DNA of 64,000 bases from RUG369 sp050949645 (GCA_050949645.1 JBMNGC010000001.1:930001-994000), one strand, 5' to 3'; positions 17,301-25,345 are shown, numbered from the stretch's first letter. Numbers and translations are program-made. Notes: generated by a model not told the origin, from the sequence alone.

Positions 17301-17780
17301 ACTGCCGATCCTGCAATGAACAGCGGTAACCACGTAATGCTCGTCGGAGACCTTGTCATTTGGTTCTACGAATACCTTGCCGGTATTAAAGCGGATCCGA
17401 ACGCGCCAGGCTTCCGTCATTTCATTATGCGACCGAATGTTGTCGGCGATCTAACTTCTGCTGCAGCGACTTACGATTCTGCTTGCGGACTTATCAAGAG
17501 CGAATGGAAAGTTGAAGACGGCAAGTTTGTTTGGAACGTCCTGATTCCAGCCAACTCGACGGCTACAGTTTCCGTTCCATCCTCGGACGCTGATTCGCTC
17601 TCAATTCGTACTACGCGTCTCGATCTGGTCCCGCCGGAGGAAGGCGAAATCCGTTTTGCTAAGTACAGTCGTAGTTATCAGGACTTCGACGTTAGCCAAC
17701 TGGAAAAGAAAGCCAGCGACGGTCGCGTTGAATTTGAGCTCGGTTGCGGCGCCTACGAGATTACGGCCGACTTAAAGTAA
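14316..17780 (+). CDS. Alpha-L-rhamnosidase (GH78), exported
   Basis: A 1154-residue exported glycoside hydrolase removing terminal alpha-L-rhamnose, for instance from pectin RG-I, glycosides or bacterial polysaccharide. Signal peptide at about 1-33 (GVLFGLALSCAVSFTTDARSA). The modules follow the GH78 order: N-terminal beta-sandwich (residues 45-170, PRFSWKL), an inserted carbohydrate-binding-like sandwich (200-345), the rhamnosidase N domain (370-520), a linker sandwich with IDFGQNFVG, then an (alpha/alpha)6 barrel. The barrel carries the motif CPQRDERMGWQGD (Asp713, Glu714 region) and GATTIWELWNGD. A C-terminal beta domain ends the protein. The start has an excellent ribosome binding site (AAGGAGTGAAAC before ATG). 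A strong terminator follows. Confidence 0.95.
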   Translation: MSSITTFKRRWFIGVLFGLALSCAVSFTTDARSADNIRALPSATTSNGYPISVNGFHVVDFKTENLVAPQGIDVANPRFSWKLFSQTIDEKQSAYQLEVTKADGGEVLWNSGRVESDQQLYIRYGGEPLAPATEYFVELNVWNKDGSKKSQIFAPFSTGLYPTEADPNPWKGKWIGLNSKEEQPDAAGISKAKWICYQEERDVPVGTSVYRKTFDIEDVDDVANAVANISADNRVIIYVNGVNIGGSDDFHHAPSRDLAPQLRTGKNVIALRVMNVGSDPNPSGALGSFYIAFKDGQKDEYFTDSSWKAIEGDSADFIEVDFDDSSWNDAISIAECGDAPWNKIETSAFERPSPARYLSKLYMMREDAEVKRAVVYVSGLGYNECYLNGIKLGDAICGPMYTDYDRSVPYNTYDATDIFALTKQIGARDMEISVVLGNGRYYAPRGNSVHYGDPCLLYQLEVEYVDGTKDIVVSDESWKGSASGPISENNDYDGEIADGRRARVITVDSEDASLKEGDPSRYLETRFGKSFVIDTPNDVDVVDGPKGKLVAQMMPPMRQNMELKAISINEIESGRYIIDFGQNFVGVPRIKVKGQAGDTLTIRFAETLQEDGELYVDNLRSAKQSDTYTLYGDPDGEIYEPRFTQHGGRYAELVGYPGTPDLDSVTGYTVVTDVPVIGSFETSNETINQIYRNIEWGTRDNYLSVPTDCPQRDERMGWQGDRAAGSKGEMYIFDNSTLYNKWMQDVEESQLEDGNVSDVAPAYWRMYSPNVTWPSAQIFIPQSLYVMRGDDSAIVKHYDSRKKWIDFMLSLSDPEGTISKDNYGDWCCPPERPELIHSQDPMRQTNRTLLSTAYMIYDLRVSAEFADYLGKTEDAKAFRDRAAEMQEVFNKTFFNSETATYDNGSQTSSVLPLAFNLVPEEERERAFKALTDNIEHRTNGHIGVGLIGAQWLNRLLSDMGRIDISYRFATARDFPSWGYMVEQGATTIWELWNGDTADPAMNSGNHVMLVGDLVIWFYEYLAGIKADPNAPGFRHFIMRPNVVGDLTSAAATYDSACGLIKSEWKVEDGKFVWNVLIPANSTATVSVPSSDADSLSIRTTRLDLVPPEEGEIRFAKYSRSYQDFDVSQLEKKASDGRVEFELGCGAYEITADLK

Positions 17781-17818
17781 TCTCGACTCAACTACTGGCC
17801 TACTAGGCGTTTATACTT

Positions 17819-17860
17819 AAAAAGCCGCCTCTGACCTGCGTGGTCGGAGGCGGCTTTTTT
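17819..17860 (+). terminator. Terminator after the rhamnosidase gene
   Basis: An 11-bp stem aaagccgcctc (17821-17831) / gaggcggcttt with loop, followed by a T tract to 17860. Confidence 0.9.
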
Positions 17861-17901
17861 AATATCAGTGATGAGACTAGCAAGGCGAGTTACACGCCGT
17901 T

Positions 17902-18525
17902 TTAAAAGTGTTGTTCTAGAATTGTTCGGATTTCAGCGAAGACCTCGCCGGGAGATCGGTCGGCGTCGATGATAAAAGCTTCTCCCAGCGATTTTTTCTT
18001 CCATGACTCAACTGCTTGACGATAACCGTCGACAACGCGCTTGTGGAAATCCGTTCCCTTCGACTCAATTCTATCCCTCTCTCCGACGAGTCTTCTACTG
18101 CACTCTTCCGCCGGACAGTCTAAAACGAACGTCAGGTCGGGCAGGACATTTTGTGTAAGATTTATCCCGACGTTCCAAAGAGTCTCTATTTCCTCGCGCG
18201 TCGCGCCGCTTGCATAGCCTTGATAGACGATAGTCGAGAGAAGATACCTGTCGGTGAAGACAACTCGACCCGATTCCAACGCGGGCCTGATCTTTTCGTC
18301 TATGAGCTGGGCACGGGACGCCATGAAAAGCGCCGCTTCTGCAAGCGGACAGACTTCGTAGTCTCTTCCTTTTAGGAGCAATGAGCGTAATTTCTCTCCT
18401 AAAACCGTGTCGCCGGGGTCATGGATAAAGAGAGGATCGACGCCGCGACTAATAAACCACTCTTTCAGGAGTCCGATCTGGACGCCCTTACCTGATCCGT
18501 CGCCGCCGTCGATCGCGATAAACAT
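17902..18525 (-). CDS. tmk: Thymidylate kinase
   Basis: Phosphorylates dTMP to dTDP. A 207-residue P-loop kinase of normal length. P-loop GGDGSGKGVQ (residues 7-16) has Gly where Walker A usually has Ser/Thr after the Lys. Adenylate kinases also have Gly at this place but follow it with Thr, here Val. Other family landmarks are present: DRYLLSTIVYQGYA (the DRY/DR(Y/H) dTMP-binding motif), PDLTFVLDCPAEECSRRL, and the lid region ERDRIESKGTDFHKRV. Divergent from thiE. Confidence 0.9.
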   Translation of the reverse strand: MFIAIDGGDGSGKGVQIGLLKEWFISRGVDPLFIHDPGDTVLGEKLRSLLLKGRDYEVCPLAEAALFMASRAQLIDEKIRPALESGRVVFTDRYLLSTIVYQGYASGATREEIETLWNVGINLTQNVLPDLTFVLDCPAEECSRRLVGERDRIESKGTDFHKRVVDGYRQAVESWKKKSLGEAFIIDADRSPGEVFAEIRTILEQHF

Positions 18526-18711
18526 TTTATACCTGCTCGTTGAAATTAGCGATGTCGAAGACTATTTATAACAAAACCCAGAGTGTGATTATAAAGATAA
18601 ATTTACCTACTAAAAGCCCCGCCGTGAATTATAGACGTAATCTATAACGCTGCTAGAATGAGAACTTAAATTCCTCTTTTAACATAACTCAAACATATGT
18701 AGAGCGCTTAT

Positions 18712-19353
18712 ATGAATCAGAAATTGGTTGATCAACTCTTGCTTTATGCGATTACCTATGAAAACATAGAGCTAGAAACTCTATTGCGTCAGGTGGAAGA
18801 GACGCTGGAGGGAGGCGCGACGATCCTTCAGTTGCGTGAGAAAACGATTGATAAGGAAGACTATCTGTTTCGCGCGATTGCCGTGAAAAAGATTTGCGAT
18901 CGTTTCAACGTTCCCTTCATCGTCGACGACGCGGTTGAGGTCGCTGCCGAGTGCAACGCCTCAGGAGTACACCTTGGCCAAAGCGATATCGACACTGCGA
19001 GCGCGCGGAAAATACTTGGACCCGATAAGATTATCGGAGCCTCGGCGAAAAATGTTGACGAAGCGTTGGTTGCGCAGGAAAATGGCGCTGATTATATTGG
19101 GTGCGGCGCCATTTACGAAACCAATACTAAAGAGGACCATACGGAAGCGAGTATCGAAATGCTTACCCGCGTATGCGCCGCCGTCTCGATCCCTGTCGTC
19201 GCAATCGGGGGAATCAAGGAGCATAACATGACGCCGCTCAAGAATTCGGGCGTCGTTGGCGTTGCTGTCGTATCTGGTATTTTTGCCGCGCCTGACGTCA
19301 AAGAAACGACGAGAGCGTTCCGCGCTAAAGCCGAAAAACTTTTTCTTGAATGA
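18712..19353 (+). CDS. thiE: Thiamine-phosphate synthase
   Basis: Joins hydroxyethylthiazole phosphate and hydroxymethylpyrimidine pyrophosphate into thiamine monophosphate. A 213-residue TIM barrel with the family blocks GGATILQLREK (residues 35-45), PFIVDDAVEVAAE, GVHLGQSDID, IIGASAKN, GADYIGCGAIYETNTK and VVAIGGI. The normal Ser in G-(H/S)-S-xH is replaced by IGASAKN, within family variation. No TPP riboswitch is visible in the 186-bp upstream region. The stop codon overlaps the next start by ATGA, so the two genes are translationally coupled. Confidence 0.93.
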   Translation: MNQKLVDQLLLYAITYENIELETLLRQVEETLEGGATILQLREKTIDKEDYLFRAIAVKKICDRFNVPFIVDDAVEVAAECNASGVHLGQSDIDTASARKILGPDKIIGASAKNVDEALVAQENGADYIGCGAIYETNTKEDHTEASIEMLTRVCAAVSIPVVAIGGIKEHNMTPLKNSGVVGVAVVSGIFAAPDVKETTRAFRAKAEKLFLE

Positions 19354-20066
19354 ATGACATGAACAACCGAATGAACAGGCTTATCAACGAACCGCAACGT
19401 ATTACTGGCGCAATCCTCGATCTCGACGGCACATTGTTGGACACGATGGAGCAATGGAATGCGCTTGGCGAGGATTACCTGCGCGAGCGCGACGTTGAAC
19501 CGAAATCGGACCTGCGAGATCGACTCGAGTCGATGACGTTGCGCGAGAGCGCTGCGTATTTTCAAAACGACTATGGCGTCGATTTAAGCGTTCCTGAGAT
19601 CATCGACGAGTTAACCGAGAGAATCCGCTCTCTTTATACGACAAGCGCGCCTCTTAAACCGGGCGCATTGGAAACTCTACGTATTCTTAAAGAGGGCGGC
19701 GTGAGGATTGCGTTGGCGACGGTTACGTCGGTCGAACTTGCGCGAGCAGGGTTAACGCGTACCGGGGCGATGGAATTCTTTGACGAGCTCTTTTCATGCC
19801 GCGAACCAGAGATCGGAGAAGGCAAAACGTCGCCGAAGATTTACGACGCTGCGCGCTCCTTTTTGGGGACGTCGCTCGCGGAAACTATTGTCGTCGAGGA
19901 TGCTCTCTACGCGATAAAAACGGCAAAAAATGCGGGTTATAACGTCGTAGCTATTGAAGATGAAGCGGAGCGATTGCACAAAGACGCAATCGCGAAAACG
20001 GCTGACGTTTATGTGAAAGATCACGCTGAACTATGCGCCTGGCTTACCGAACGCTTGCGTGATTAA
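19350..20066 (+). CDS. HAD-superfamily hydrolase coupled to thiE, candidate thiamine-phosphate phosphatase
   Basis: A 238-residue haloacid dehalogenase-type phosphatase of the beta-phosphoglucomutase-like subfamily. Motif I DLDGTLLDT (Asp nucleophile and Asp acid/base), helical cap (residues about 40-100), motif II ATVTS, motif III/IV in SPKIYDAARSF and VVEDALYAI (the ED of motif IV). Its start codon overlaps the thiE stop in ATGA. Many bacteria that make ThiE lack ThiL in the same operon, and HAD enzymes are known to hydrolyse thiamine monophosphate. The overlap suggests, but does not prove, that substrate. The predicted reaction is phosphate-ester hydrolysis with Mg2+ in the cytoplasm. Confidence 0.85.
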   Translation: MNDMNNRMNRLINEPQRITGAILDLDGTLLDTMEQWNALGEDYLRERDVEPKSDLRDRLESMTLRESAAYFQNDYGVDLSVPEIIDELTERIRSLYTTSAPLKPGALETLRILKEGGVRIALATVTSVELARAGLTRTGAMEFFDELFSCREPEIGEGKTSPKIYDAARSFLGTSLAETIVVEDALYAIKTAKNAGYNVVAIEDEAERLHKDAIAKTADVYVKDHAELCAWLTERLRD

Positions 20067-20088
20067 TGGCCTGTTGGCATAAAGGCGC

Positions 20089-20140
20089 GCGAGTTTTGGC
20101 GGCGACAAAGCGTCGCTTATGATTCGCCGCCAAAACTCGC
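20089..20140. terminator. Long convergent hairpin between the HAD and STN-protein genes
   Basis: A 17-bp perfect stem (gcgagttttggcggcga at 20089-20105 with its complement ending at 20140). The 18-nt loop itself can fold (gcgac/gtcgc). No strong U tract on either side. It probably terminates or separates the converging transcripts. Confidence 0.65.
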
Positions 20141-20144
20141 CGTC

Positions 20145-21386
20145 TTATTTGTGAAAGATGATCGAATTGCCGTTGACGTCGGCGCTGGCACGAATCTCTC
20201 TAGCGATGATCCTCGCGATCTGACTGACATTGGAGTTGTTAAACTTACAACTAACTCGAGTGTCAAGGGTGATTCCGCCAGCGCTGAGAGAAGGATCCAA
20301 CGTACAATGGACGCCGGCGTTCTTTTCTAGATAGCTGAAAAGATCTCTAAGAGGAGCGTTGTTCACTTCCCCTAAAATCCGTACTTCTTTTCCGGTCGTG
20401 CGAGCATTTGTCGCAGGCGACGCCTGTCTGTTAACCTCCGGTTCGGTGGGAGCGACTACCATGTTCTGCGATGCAAACAGTTCAACGACAGCAATTGATT
20501 TGAAAGGACCGCTGACGCTAATAATATCTTCATTTCCCACGGTTTGCGTTACAAATTCACAGTCGTCGAAGTCTCTGGCGTCAAGGTCTCTGATCGCCGA
20601 TTCCGGATAATATCGGGTAAGAAGAGCGTCTCTGTCGAGTGAAACGGGCCTAATCGACGAGGAGGACGAATCATATTGATAGTCGACGTTAAACCCCAGC
20701 CCAAAGAGCGTTATAAGCTTTGCAGTGACAATATTTTCAAATTCGGCGCCTCGCCAAAGGTCGAAGGGCGTTTTATCAAAGCCGGAAAGCTTGAGATGCG
20801 TTCGTTGACCAAGTGATTTAAAGACTTCTTTAGGCTCGGAATATGGCGGTATTCTAAAATTAACCGGCGCCGACAGACGCGTCATCATTTGTGTCGGCGC
20901 GTTTTCAAGTCCTACCCCTTCGTCTTTTAACGCCATGAGCAACAGCGCTTCGCCAGCCGCGTTTGACGGTCCAACGAAGAGGAGAGAATCGTCTATCAGG
21001 CAAAAACTTAGCTCAGCGTCTGCAAAAAGACGGTTCAGCGCCTCGAAGAATGGTTGATTCGTAAAGTCTCCCGTAAGTTGCGTTGAAGGATCGACGCGGC
21101 GGTCAAGGAAGAACGTGAATCCATAATGTTTCGAGTAGCTTTCCAAAAACTGGAGTAGCTCAACGCCCTCCACTTTAAAAGAAAGTTTGGAGAAAAAGTC
21201 AAACTGAACTTTTTGAGGATCGCGTTTAGCGGCGTATGCCGAACTCGTGCTGCAATTTTTGGAAATTGAATCGACAGGAAGAACCCCAGATATTGCCAAT
21301 GTCAGGACTACTGCGGCGATTATGGCGCCAATGCCTCTAACGTTTGCCTTTTCAAAGAGAGGAGCGCGCTTTTGTTCGTCTTTCAT
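20145..21386 (-). CDS. Exported protein with two secretin/TonB-N (STN)-like modules
   Basis: A 413-residue protein with a membrane-anchoring or signal segment (residues 14-36, GIGAIIAAVVLTLAISGVLPV). Residues about 60-118 (LSFKVEGVELLQFLESYSKHYGFTFFLD, then FFEALNRLF and LSFCLIDDSLLFVG) have the beta-alpha-beta pattern of STN/secretin N0 modules. A second copy of this pattern closes the protein (PLRDLFSYLEKNAGVHCTLD to NSIIFHK, about 348-413). The secretin pore domain is absent. It could be a periplasmic accessory of a secretion or pilus machine, or a planctomycete lineage-specific protein. Exact role unknown. Confidence 0.75.
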   Translation of the reverse strand: MKDEQKRAPLFEKANVRGIGAIIAAVVLTLAISGVLPVDSISKNCSTSSAYAAKRDPQKVQFDFFSKLSFKVEGVELLQFLESYSKHYGFTFFLDRRVDPSTQLTGDFTNQPFFEALNRLFADAELSFCLIDDSLLFVGPSNAAGEALLLMALKDEGVGLENAPTQMMTRLSAPVNFRIPPYSEPKEVFKSLGQRTHLKLSGFDKTPFDLWRGAEFENIVTAKLITLFGLGFNVDYQYDSSSSSIRPVSLDRDALLTRYYPESAIRDLDARDFDDCEFVTQTVGNEDIISVSGPFKSIAVVELFASQNMVVAPTEPEVNRQASPATNARTTGKEVRILGEVNNAPLRDLFSYLEKNAGVHCTLDPSLSAGGITLDTRVSCKFNNSNVSQIARIIAREIRASADVNGNSIIFHK

Positions 21387-21421
21387 CGAATGTTCCTTAG
21401 AACGTGTTATGGCAGCCAGAG

Positions 21422-22891
21422 TTAGCGAGCGTCATGCGTAACGCCTGGCCAGTCGTCGGTTCGGAACAGGCTTGCGGGGAGTCCAACCGTGTTGGTCAGA
21501 TTGCAAATGGGATTATCGGCCCAGGCATAACGCGCGGCCACGGGGCGCGGAACGTCGGGCGAAGTGAGGATAACCTTGTTTTCCTCGAAGATTTCAGCGT
21601 CGGCCCAGTAAAATTTACGGTCGCTCCCTGCGATCGCAAAGCCGAAGAGCGTCGTGCCGTCGCTTTGCGAATTTTCACTCGCAACTAAACCGCCTTCGGC
21701 ATGGTCAAAGGTGATAATGATTTTATCGTCGACAATTTCAGCTGACTTGAATTCAGGCCCTGTCCACGGGGCGTCCTTATCATAGACTTTCGCGAGCGCT
21801 ACGTTGGCTAATCGAACGCCGACCGTTTTTTTGTTTTTTGGCTGTAGATCATTGGCGTCGCCGACGTCAATTGTCACCACTTCATACGTATTGGGAAGCG
21901 TCAACGCGAGATGTTGCGCTTCCCGGAGCTCCGCCCACGCGCTTGAGCTCGGCTCGTCGCGCGACGCCATGAAATTCGGCAGCTGAACGTAGATGAAAGG
22001 AAATGTTTGATCGCCCCATTTTTCACGCCAGCTCAGAATAAGTTGCTTAAAAAGAGAGCGGTATTGATATGCACGACTGGCGTTAGATTCGCCCTGATAC
22101 ATGACGACGCCTTTGATAGCATACGGACAAATCGGCGAAATCATGCCGTTAAAAACAGCGCCGGCCCTTTGGGTCGAGGTTGCTTTAGCAAGTCGTTCTT
22201 CTTCAATCAACGGGGCAAGAGATTGAGTTTTAGCAAGCTTTTCGCGTTCAACCCAGGCTTCGCAGGTCGAGTTGCTCGAAGCGACGACGATCACGCCAAT
22301 GGGAACGGAAAGCTCTGTTTGGAGATATTGACCAAAATAGTAGGCGATCGCGGATAAATCCGGCGTGGTTTTGGGAGAACAAACTTCCCATTTTCCAGAT
22401 ATGTTGTTTTGCGGCTCGTCCGCGCTCGTTGAGCGAACCGTTATGAATCGGAATCGAGGATAGTTTGCCGTCTCGATTGTCGATTTTGCATCTTGGGAAC
22501 GCTTGAGTGGAAAGCTGACATTGGACTGACCGGCGCAGATCCAAACGTCGCCAAAATAAACGTCTGTAAACTTGATTGTGTTAGAAGCGCTGACGGTCAT
22601 CTCGAACGGACCGCCTGCAGGCTGCGGCTCCAGCTCCACGCTCCATTTTCCAGTTTCGTCTGCAACGACTGATTGACGCTGCTCGCAAATATCAACCGTG
22701 ACCCTTTCGCCTGGAGACGCCCATCCCCAGATCGGCGTCTCCACGTCGCGTTGCAAAATCATATCGTTGCCAAAGATGCGCGGTAATTTAACCGACGCTT
22801 GCGTCTCGAAAGCGAAACAGGTAACAGTCAGGAGAAAAACAACGGACTTCAAACAAACGCGTACGTAACGATAGGGCGAGTTGTTCCTCAT
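21422..22891 (-). CDS. Sialate O-acetylesterase-like SGNH protein, exported, catalytic His replaced
   Basis: A 489-residue protein using the ATG at 22891, preceded by GAAGGAAA and followed by a signal peptide (SVVFLLTVTCFAFETQA). The frame is open for 90 codons further upstream but those are not protein-like. N-terminal sandwich SVKLPRIFGNDMILQRD with PIWGWASPGE, then the SGNH domain with AGQSN (nucleophile Ser123), the oxyanion residues near SSNSTCEAW and MYQGESNA. The usual D-x-H catalytic pair occurs as D-L-Q (Asp348, Gln350) within GDANDLQPKNK, so the His is lost. The protein may be inactive or use another base. The intact enzyme would remove O-acetyl groups from sialic acid or other sugars. 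Confidence 0.87.
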   Translation of the reverse strand: MRNNSPYRYVRVCLKSVVFLLTVTCFAFETQASVKLPRIFGNDMILQRDVETPIWGWASPGERVTVDICEQRQSVVADETGKWSVELEPQPAGGPFEMTVSASNTIKFTDVYFGDVWICAGQSNVSFPLKRSQDAKSTIETANYPRFRFITVRSTSADEPQNNISGKWEVCSPKTTPDLSAIAYYFGQYLQTELSVPIGVIVVASSNSTCEAWVEREKLAKTQSLAPLIEEERLAKATSTQRAGAVFNGMISPICPYAIKGVVMYQGESNASRAYQYRSLFKQLILSWREKWGDQTFPFIYVQLPNFMASRDEPSSSAWAELREAQHLALTLPNTYEVVTIDVGDANDLQPKNKKTVGVRLANVALAKVYDKDAPWTGPEFKSAEIVDDKIIITFDHAEGGLVASENSQSDGTTLFGFAIAGSDRKFYWADAEIFEENKVILTSPDVPRPVAARYAWADNPICNLTNTVGLPASLFRTDDWPGVTHDAR

Positions 22892-22925
22892 GGGCCGGAT
22901 TTCCTTCTCAAAGGAGGTTGAAGGC

Positions 22926-22974
22926 AAAAAGGCGCTTCTACGCGCAAGTCGGAGAAATGCGTCGCAGAAGCGCC
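22926..22974 (-). terminator. Terminator between the alcohol dehydrogenase and the sialate-esterase-like gene
   Basis: A 9-bp stem ggcgcttct (22931-22939) / agaagcgcc (22966-22974), followed on the minus strand by five T. It ends the alcohol dehydrogenase transcript just before the next gene. Confidence 0.65.
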
Positions 22975-22990
22975 GACAAAGTCGGAATAT

Positions 22991-23026
22991 AAGACTTGCC
23001 GCTCCGTTAGAGGCGCGGCAAGTCTT
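22991..23026. terminator. Hairpin after the alcohol dehydrogenase gene
   Basis: A 12-bp perfect stem aagacttgccgc / gcggcaagtctt with a 12-nt loop, 53 bp after the stop codon. It has no U tract and stands in tandem with the terminator at 22926-22974. Confidence 0.5.
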
Positions 23027-23078
23027 AAAAGTTCCTTTTGAAGACTTTGGTCTGCAAAAGAACCAACAAAGCGCTACG

Positions 23079-24233
23079 TCAGTCGCACAAACCAAGAATT
23101 GCAACGACCTCTGCGCCGCCGATGTTTTGTAGATCGCCAAGTTTGACGCCTCTGGCTTCAATGACGTCGGCGGCGTCCTTGATCACTTCGTCCGTGACGC
23201 CGTATTCCTCCTTAGTCGCTTTAATTCCGAGCGACCGGAAGAAAGCTATTGTCGCTTCAATTGTCCGGTCGAGGGCTTTGTCAAAGTTAGGCTCGTCGAT
23301 CTTGAAGACGCGGCGACCCAACTGGACAATCTTTTCTCCCTTTTCCTTGCGCTGATAACGCCAAACACCTGGCAACACCAGGGCGAGAGAACGTCCATGG
23401 TCCACTCCCGTTCGCGCGGTGAGTTCGTGACCGATGCCGTGAGTCGCCCAACACTGAGGGGCGCCGACGTTAAGCCAGCCGTTGAGCGCAACGGTTGACA
23501 TCCAGAAAATATTGGCGCGGACGTCGTAATCGTTAGGAGTGGCGAAGACCTTCGGCGCCTCGTCGATGAGCGCGAGGAGGATCGCTTCTGCCTGTCGATC
23601 TTGAAACGGCGTGTTCGCGGGGTGCGTTACATATTGCTCAGCAACGTGAACAAACGTGTCGGCAATTCCATTGGCGACCTGACGCAGCGGGAGCGAAAAG
23701 GTTACGCTCGGGTCGATAATAGAGAATTTCGGGAAAACCAGAGGTGAACTAAAGGCGAGTTTTTCAGTCGTTTCTTTTCGTGAAATGACTGAAAAACAGT
23801 TCATTTCTGAACCGGTTGCTGGGAGAGTTATGACGTCGGCAAATGGAACTGCGTCGTCGATAGGGGCGCCTTTTTTGAGTATGTCCCAAGGGTCGTTGCC
23901 CTTATATCGAGCTGCCGCCGCAATGAATTTCGTGCCGTCGAGAGTAGAGCCGCCGCCAACGGAAAGGATGAACGTTATGTTTTCCGTCTTGACGAGCTCG
24001 ACGGCCTTCATGAGCGTCGAGTACTGCGGATTCGGTTCGATTCCGCCAAACTCAACAACGTCGAAATTCTTTAAAGCGTCCTTTACTTGATCGTAAACGC
24101 CATTCTTCTTAATCGAACCGCCGCCATAGGTCATCAGTACCTTGGCGTCAGCTGGGATGAGATCGGCGATGCGCGCAATCTTGCCCTTTCCAAAGACGAT
24201 ATTGACGGGATTGCAGTACTCAAAATTATTCAT
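23079..24233 (-). CDS. Iron-containing alcohol/aldehyde dehydrogenase (YqhD/butanol dehydrogenase type)
   Basis: A 384-residue group III alcohol dehydrogenase. N-terminal NNFEYCNPVNIVFGKGKI and the nucleotide-binding GGGSIKKNGVY and GGGSTLDGTKFIAAA segments match NADPH-dependent YqhD. The C-terminal metal site shows DTFVHVAEQY (Asp and His ligands) and ATHGIGHELTARTGVDHG (two further His ligands). Cytoplasmic. The likely reaction is reduction of short-chain aldehydes during fermentation or detoxification. It ends before a tandem pair of hairpins. Confidence 0.93.
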   Translation of the reverse strand: MNNFEYCNPVNIVFGKGKIARIADLIPADAKVLMTYGGGSIKKNGVYDQVKDALKNFDVVEFGGIEPNPQYSTLMKAVELVKTENITFILSVGGGSTLDGTKFIAAAARYKGNDPWDILKKGAPIDDAVPFADVITLPATGSEMNCFSVISRKETTEKLAFSSPLVFPKFSIIDPSVTFSLPLRQVANGIADTFVHVAEQYVTHPANTPFQDRQAEAILLALIDEAPKVFATPNDYDVRANIFWMSTVALNGWLNVGAPQCWATHGIGHELTARTGVDHGRSLALVLPGVWRYQRKEKGEKIVQLGRRVFKIDEPNFDKALDRTIEATIAFFRSLGIKATKEEYGVTDEVIKDAADVIEARGVKLGDLQNIGGAEVVAILGLCD

Positions 24234-24346
24234 GTAAAATCTCCTAAAAGACTCGACAAGCTATTTCGTTAAGGTTAACAAAGAAAAGCAGCATGCTCGT
24301 TTTTGAAACGAAGGCGGCGCTTAATCTTTCACGGCATTAATTTTTA

Positions 24347-24390
24347 TAAAAAAACGACGTCCCGCTAAAAGTCGTAAACGAGACGTCGTT
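24347..24390 (-). terminator. Terminator of the Tat-exported TIM-barrel gene
   Basis: A 9-bp stem aacgacgtc (24353-24361) / gacgtcgtt (24382-24390). On the minus strand the stem runs into a T tract (complement of 24347-24354). Confidence 0.75.
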
Positions 24391-24457
24391 CCTACCCGGC
24401 GCTTCAAAGTAAATGAGAAACTTGAAGTTCGTTCATATCTACCGCTAACAAATGGGA

Positions 24458-25345
24458 TTACCAGCCCATCTTTTTGAGGTTTTCAAGGCATTCGCGAGCG
24501 GAGGCGCGGGAATTCTCCTTCCAGGATTCCTGCTCGACGCAGAAGAATTCAGTGCCGCCAACCTCGTGAGCGGCCTCGAAAACTGGCTTCCAATCGACCT
24601 TGTCGTCGGCGTCGCCAACAACGCATCCGTGAACCGAAGTGTTGTCCGACTTGATGTGGAGAGTGCGGCCACGGCCCGGAAGCGCACGGATCGTTTCAGA
24701 AGGATTGAGCTTCTGACCGTTTGAGTGAGCATGGCTGCACCAGCCGACGTCGACTTGCGCGATAACGCGAGGATCGCAGTTGTTGAAGAACGTGACCCAC
24801 GCAGATTTATCCGTGCCGTTGATGTTCTGGAAGTCGCCTGAATGACCATGGAAGCCGACAAAGACGCCAAGCTTAGCAGCCTCTTCAGCGCACTCGCTCA
24901 TCTCTTCGGCGCATCTCTTGTTGGAATCTTCACTCGCGCGGATGCGGCCTTCAAGACCACCTGGAACAATCAGGAATTTGAACCCGACTTCATTCGCGAA
25001 GTCCGCGGTAGCTTTGAGGTTGTCGCCCTTGATCGAGTCAAAACCAGTGTGGGTGCTAGAAGCCTTAAGCCCCACGTCGTCGAGCATCGTACGGAGTTCC
25101 TTGGCGCTGTAGCCGTGGTATCCGGCGAATTCAACAAATTCAAATCCCGTCTCGGCGACCCACTTTATGTACTTCGGGAACGTTTCGTGATTGATGACGT
25201 CGCGAAGAGAGTAGAGCTGGAGTCCGATCGGAATGCGCTTTTCATATTTTTTGTATTCGGCGATAGCCGAGGCGCTGAGAGGACAAAGGGAAGCCGCAGC
25301 AGCGGCGCAGAATCCACTTTGAAGGAAAGAACGACGATTCATCAT
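24458..25345 (-). CDS. Tat-exported sugar phosphate isomerase/epimerase-like TIM barrel
   Basis: A 295-residue protein of the xylose isomerase-like / AP endonuclease 2 superfamily. Twin-arginine signal NRRSFLQSGF with a hydrophobic stretch and ASA cleavage region. TIM-barrel signatures: PIGLQLYSLRDVI, GFEFVEFAGYHGYSA, FLIVPGG, VGFHGHSGDF (metal-ligand type His), IAQVDVGWCSHA and a final EFFCVEQE (Glu metal ligand). Exported members are common in planctomycetes and are thought to act on sugars, but the substrate is unknown. The start ATG-ATG follows GAAAGG. Confidence 0.88.
   Translation of the reverse strand: MMNRRSFLQSGFCAAAAASLCPLSASAIAEYKKYEKRIPIGLQLYSLRDVINHETFPKYIKWVAETGFEFVEFAGYHGYSAKELRTMLDDVGLKASSTHTGFDSIKGDNLKATADFANEVGFKFLIVPGGLEGRIRASEDSNKRCAEEMSECAEEAAKLGVFVGFHGHSGDFQNINGTDKSAWVTFFNNCDPRVIAQVDVGWCSHAHSNGQKLNPSETIRALPGRGRTLHIKSDNTSVHGCVVGDADDKVDWKPVFEAAHEVGGTEFFCVEQESWKENSRASARECLENLKKMGW

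Noticed and set aside
18526..18711. TPP riboswitch upstream of thiE
   Set aside because: The conserved CTGAGA and ACC-TGAT-type TPP-binding segments were not found in the 186-bp leader.
22910..22918. AAAGGAGGT on the plus strand, a perfect Shine-Dalgarno sequence
   Set aside because: No credible plus-strand gene follows; it lies antisense in the leader of the sialate-esterase-like gene and is probably chance.
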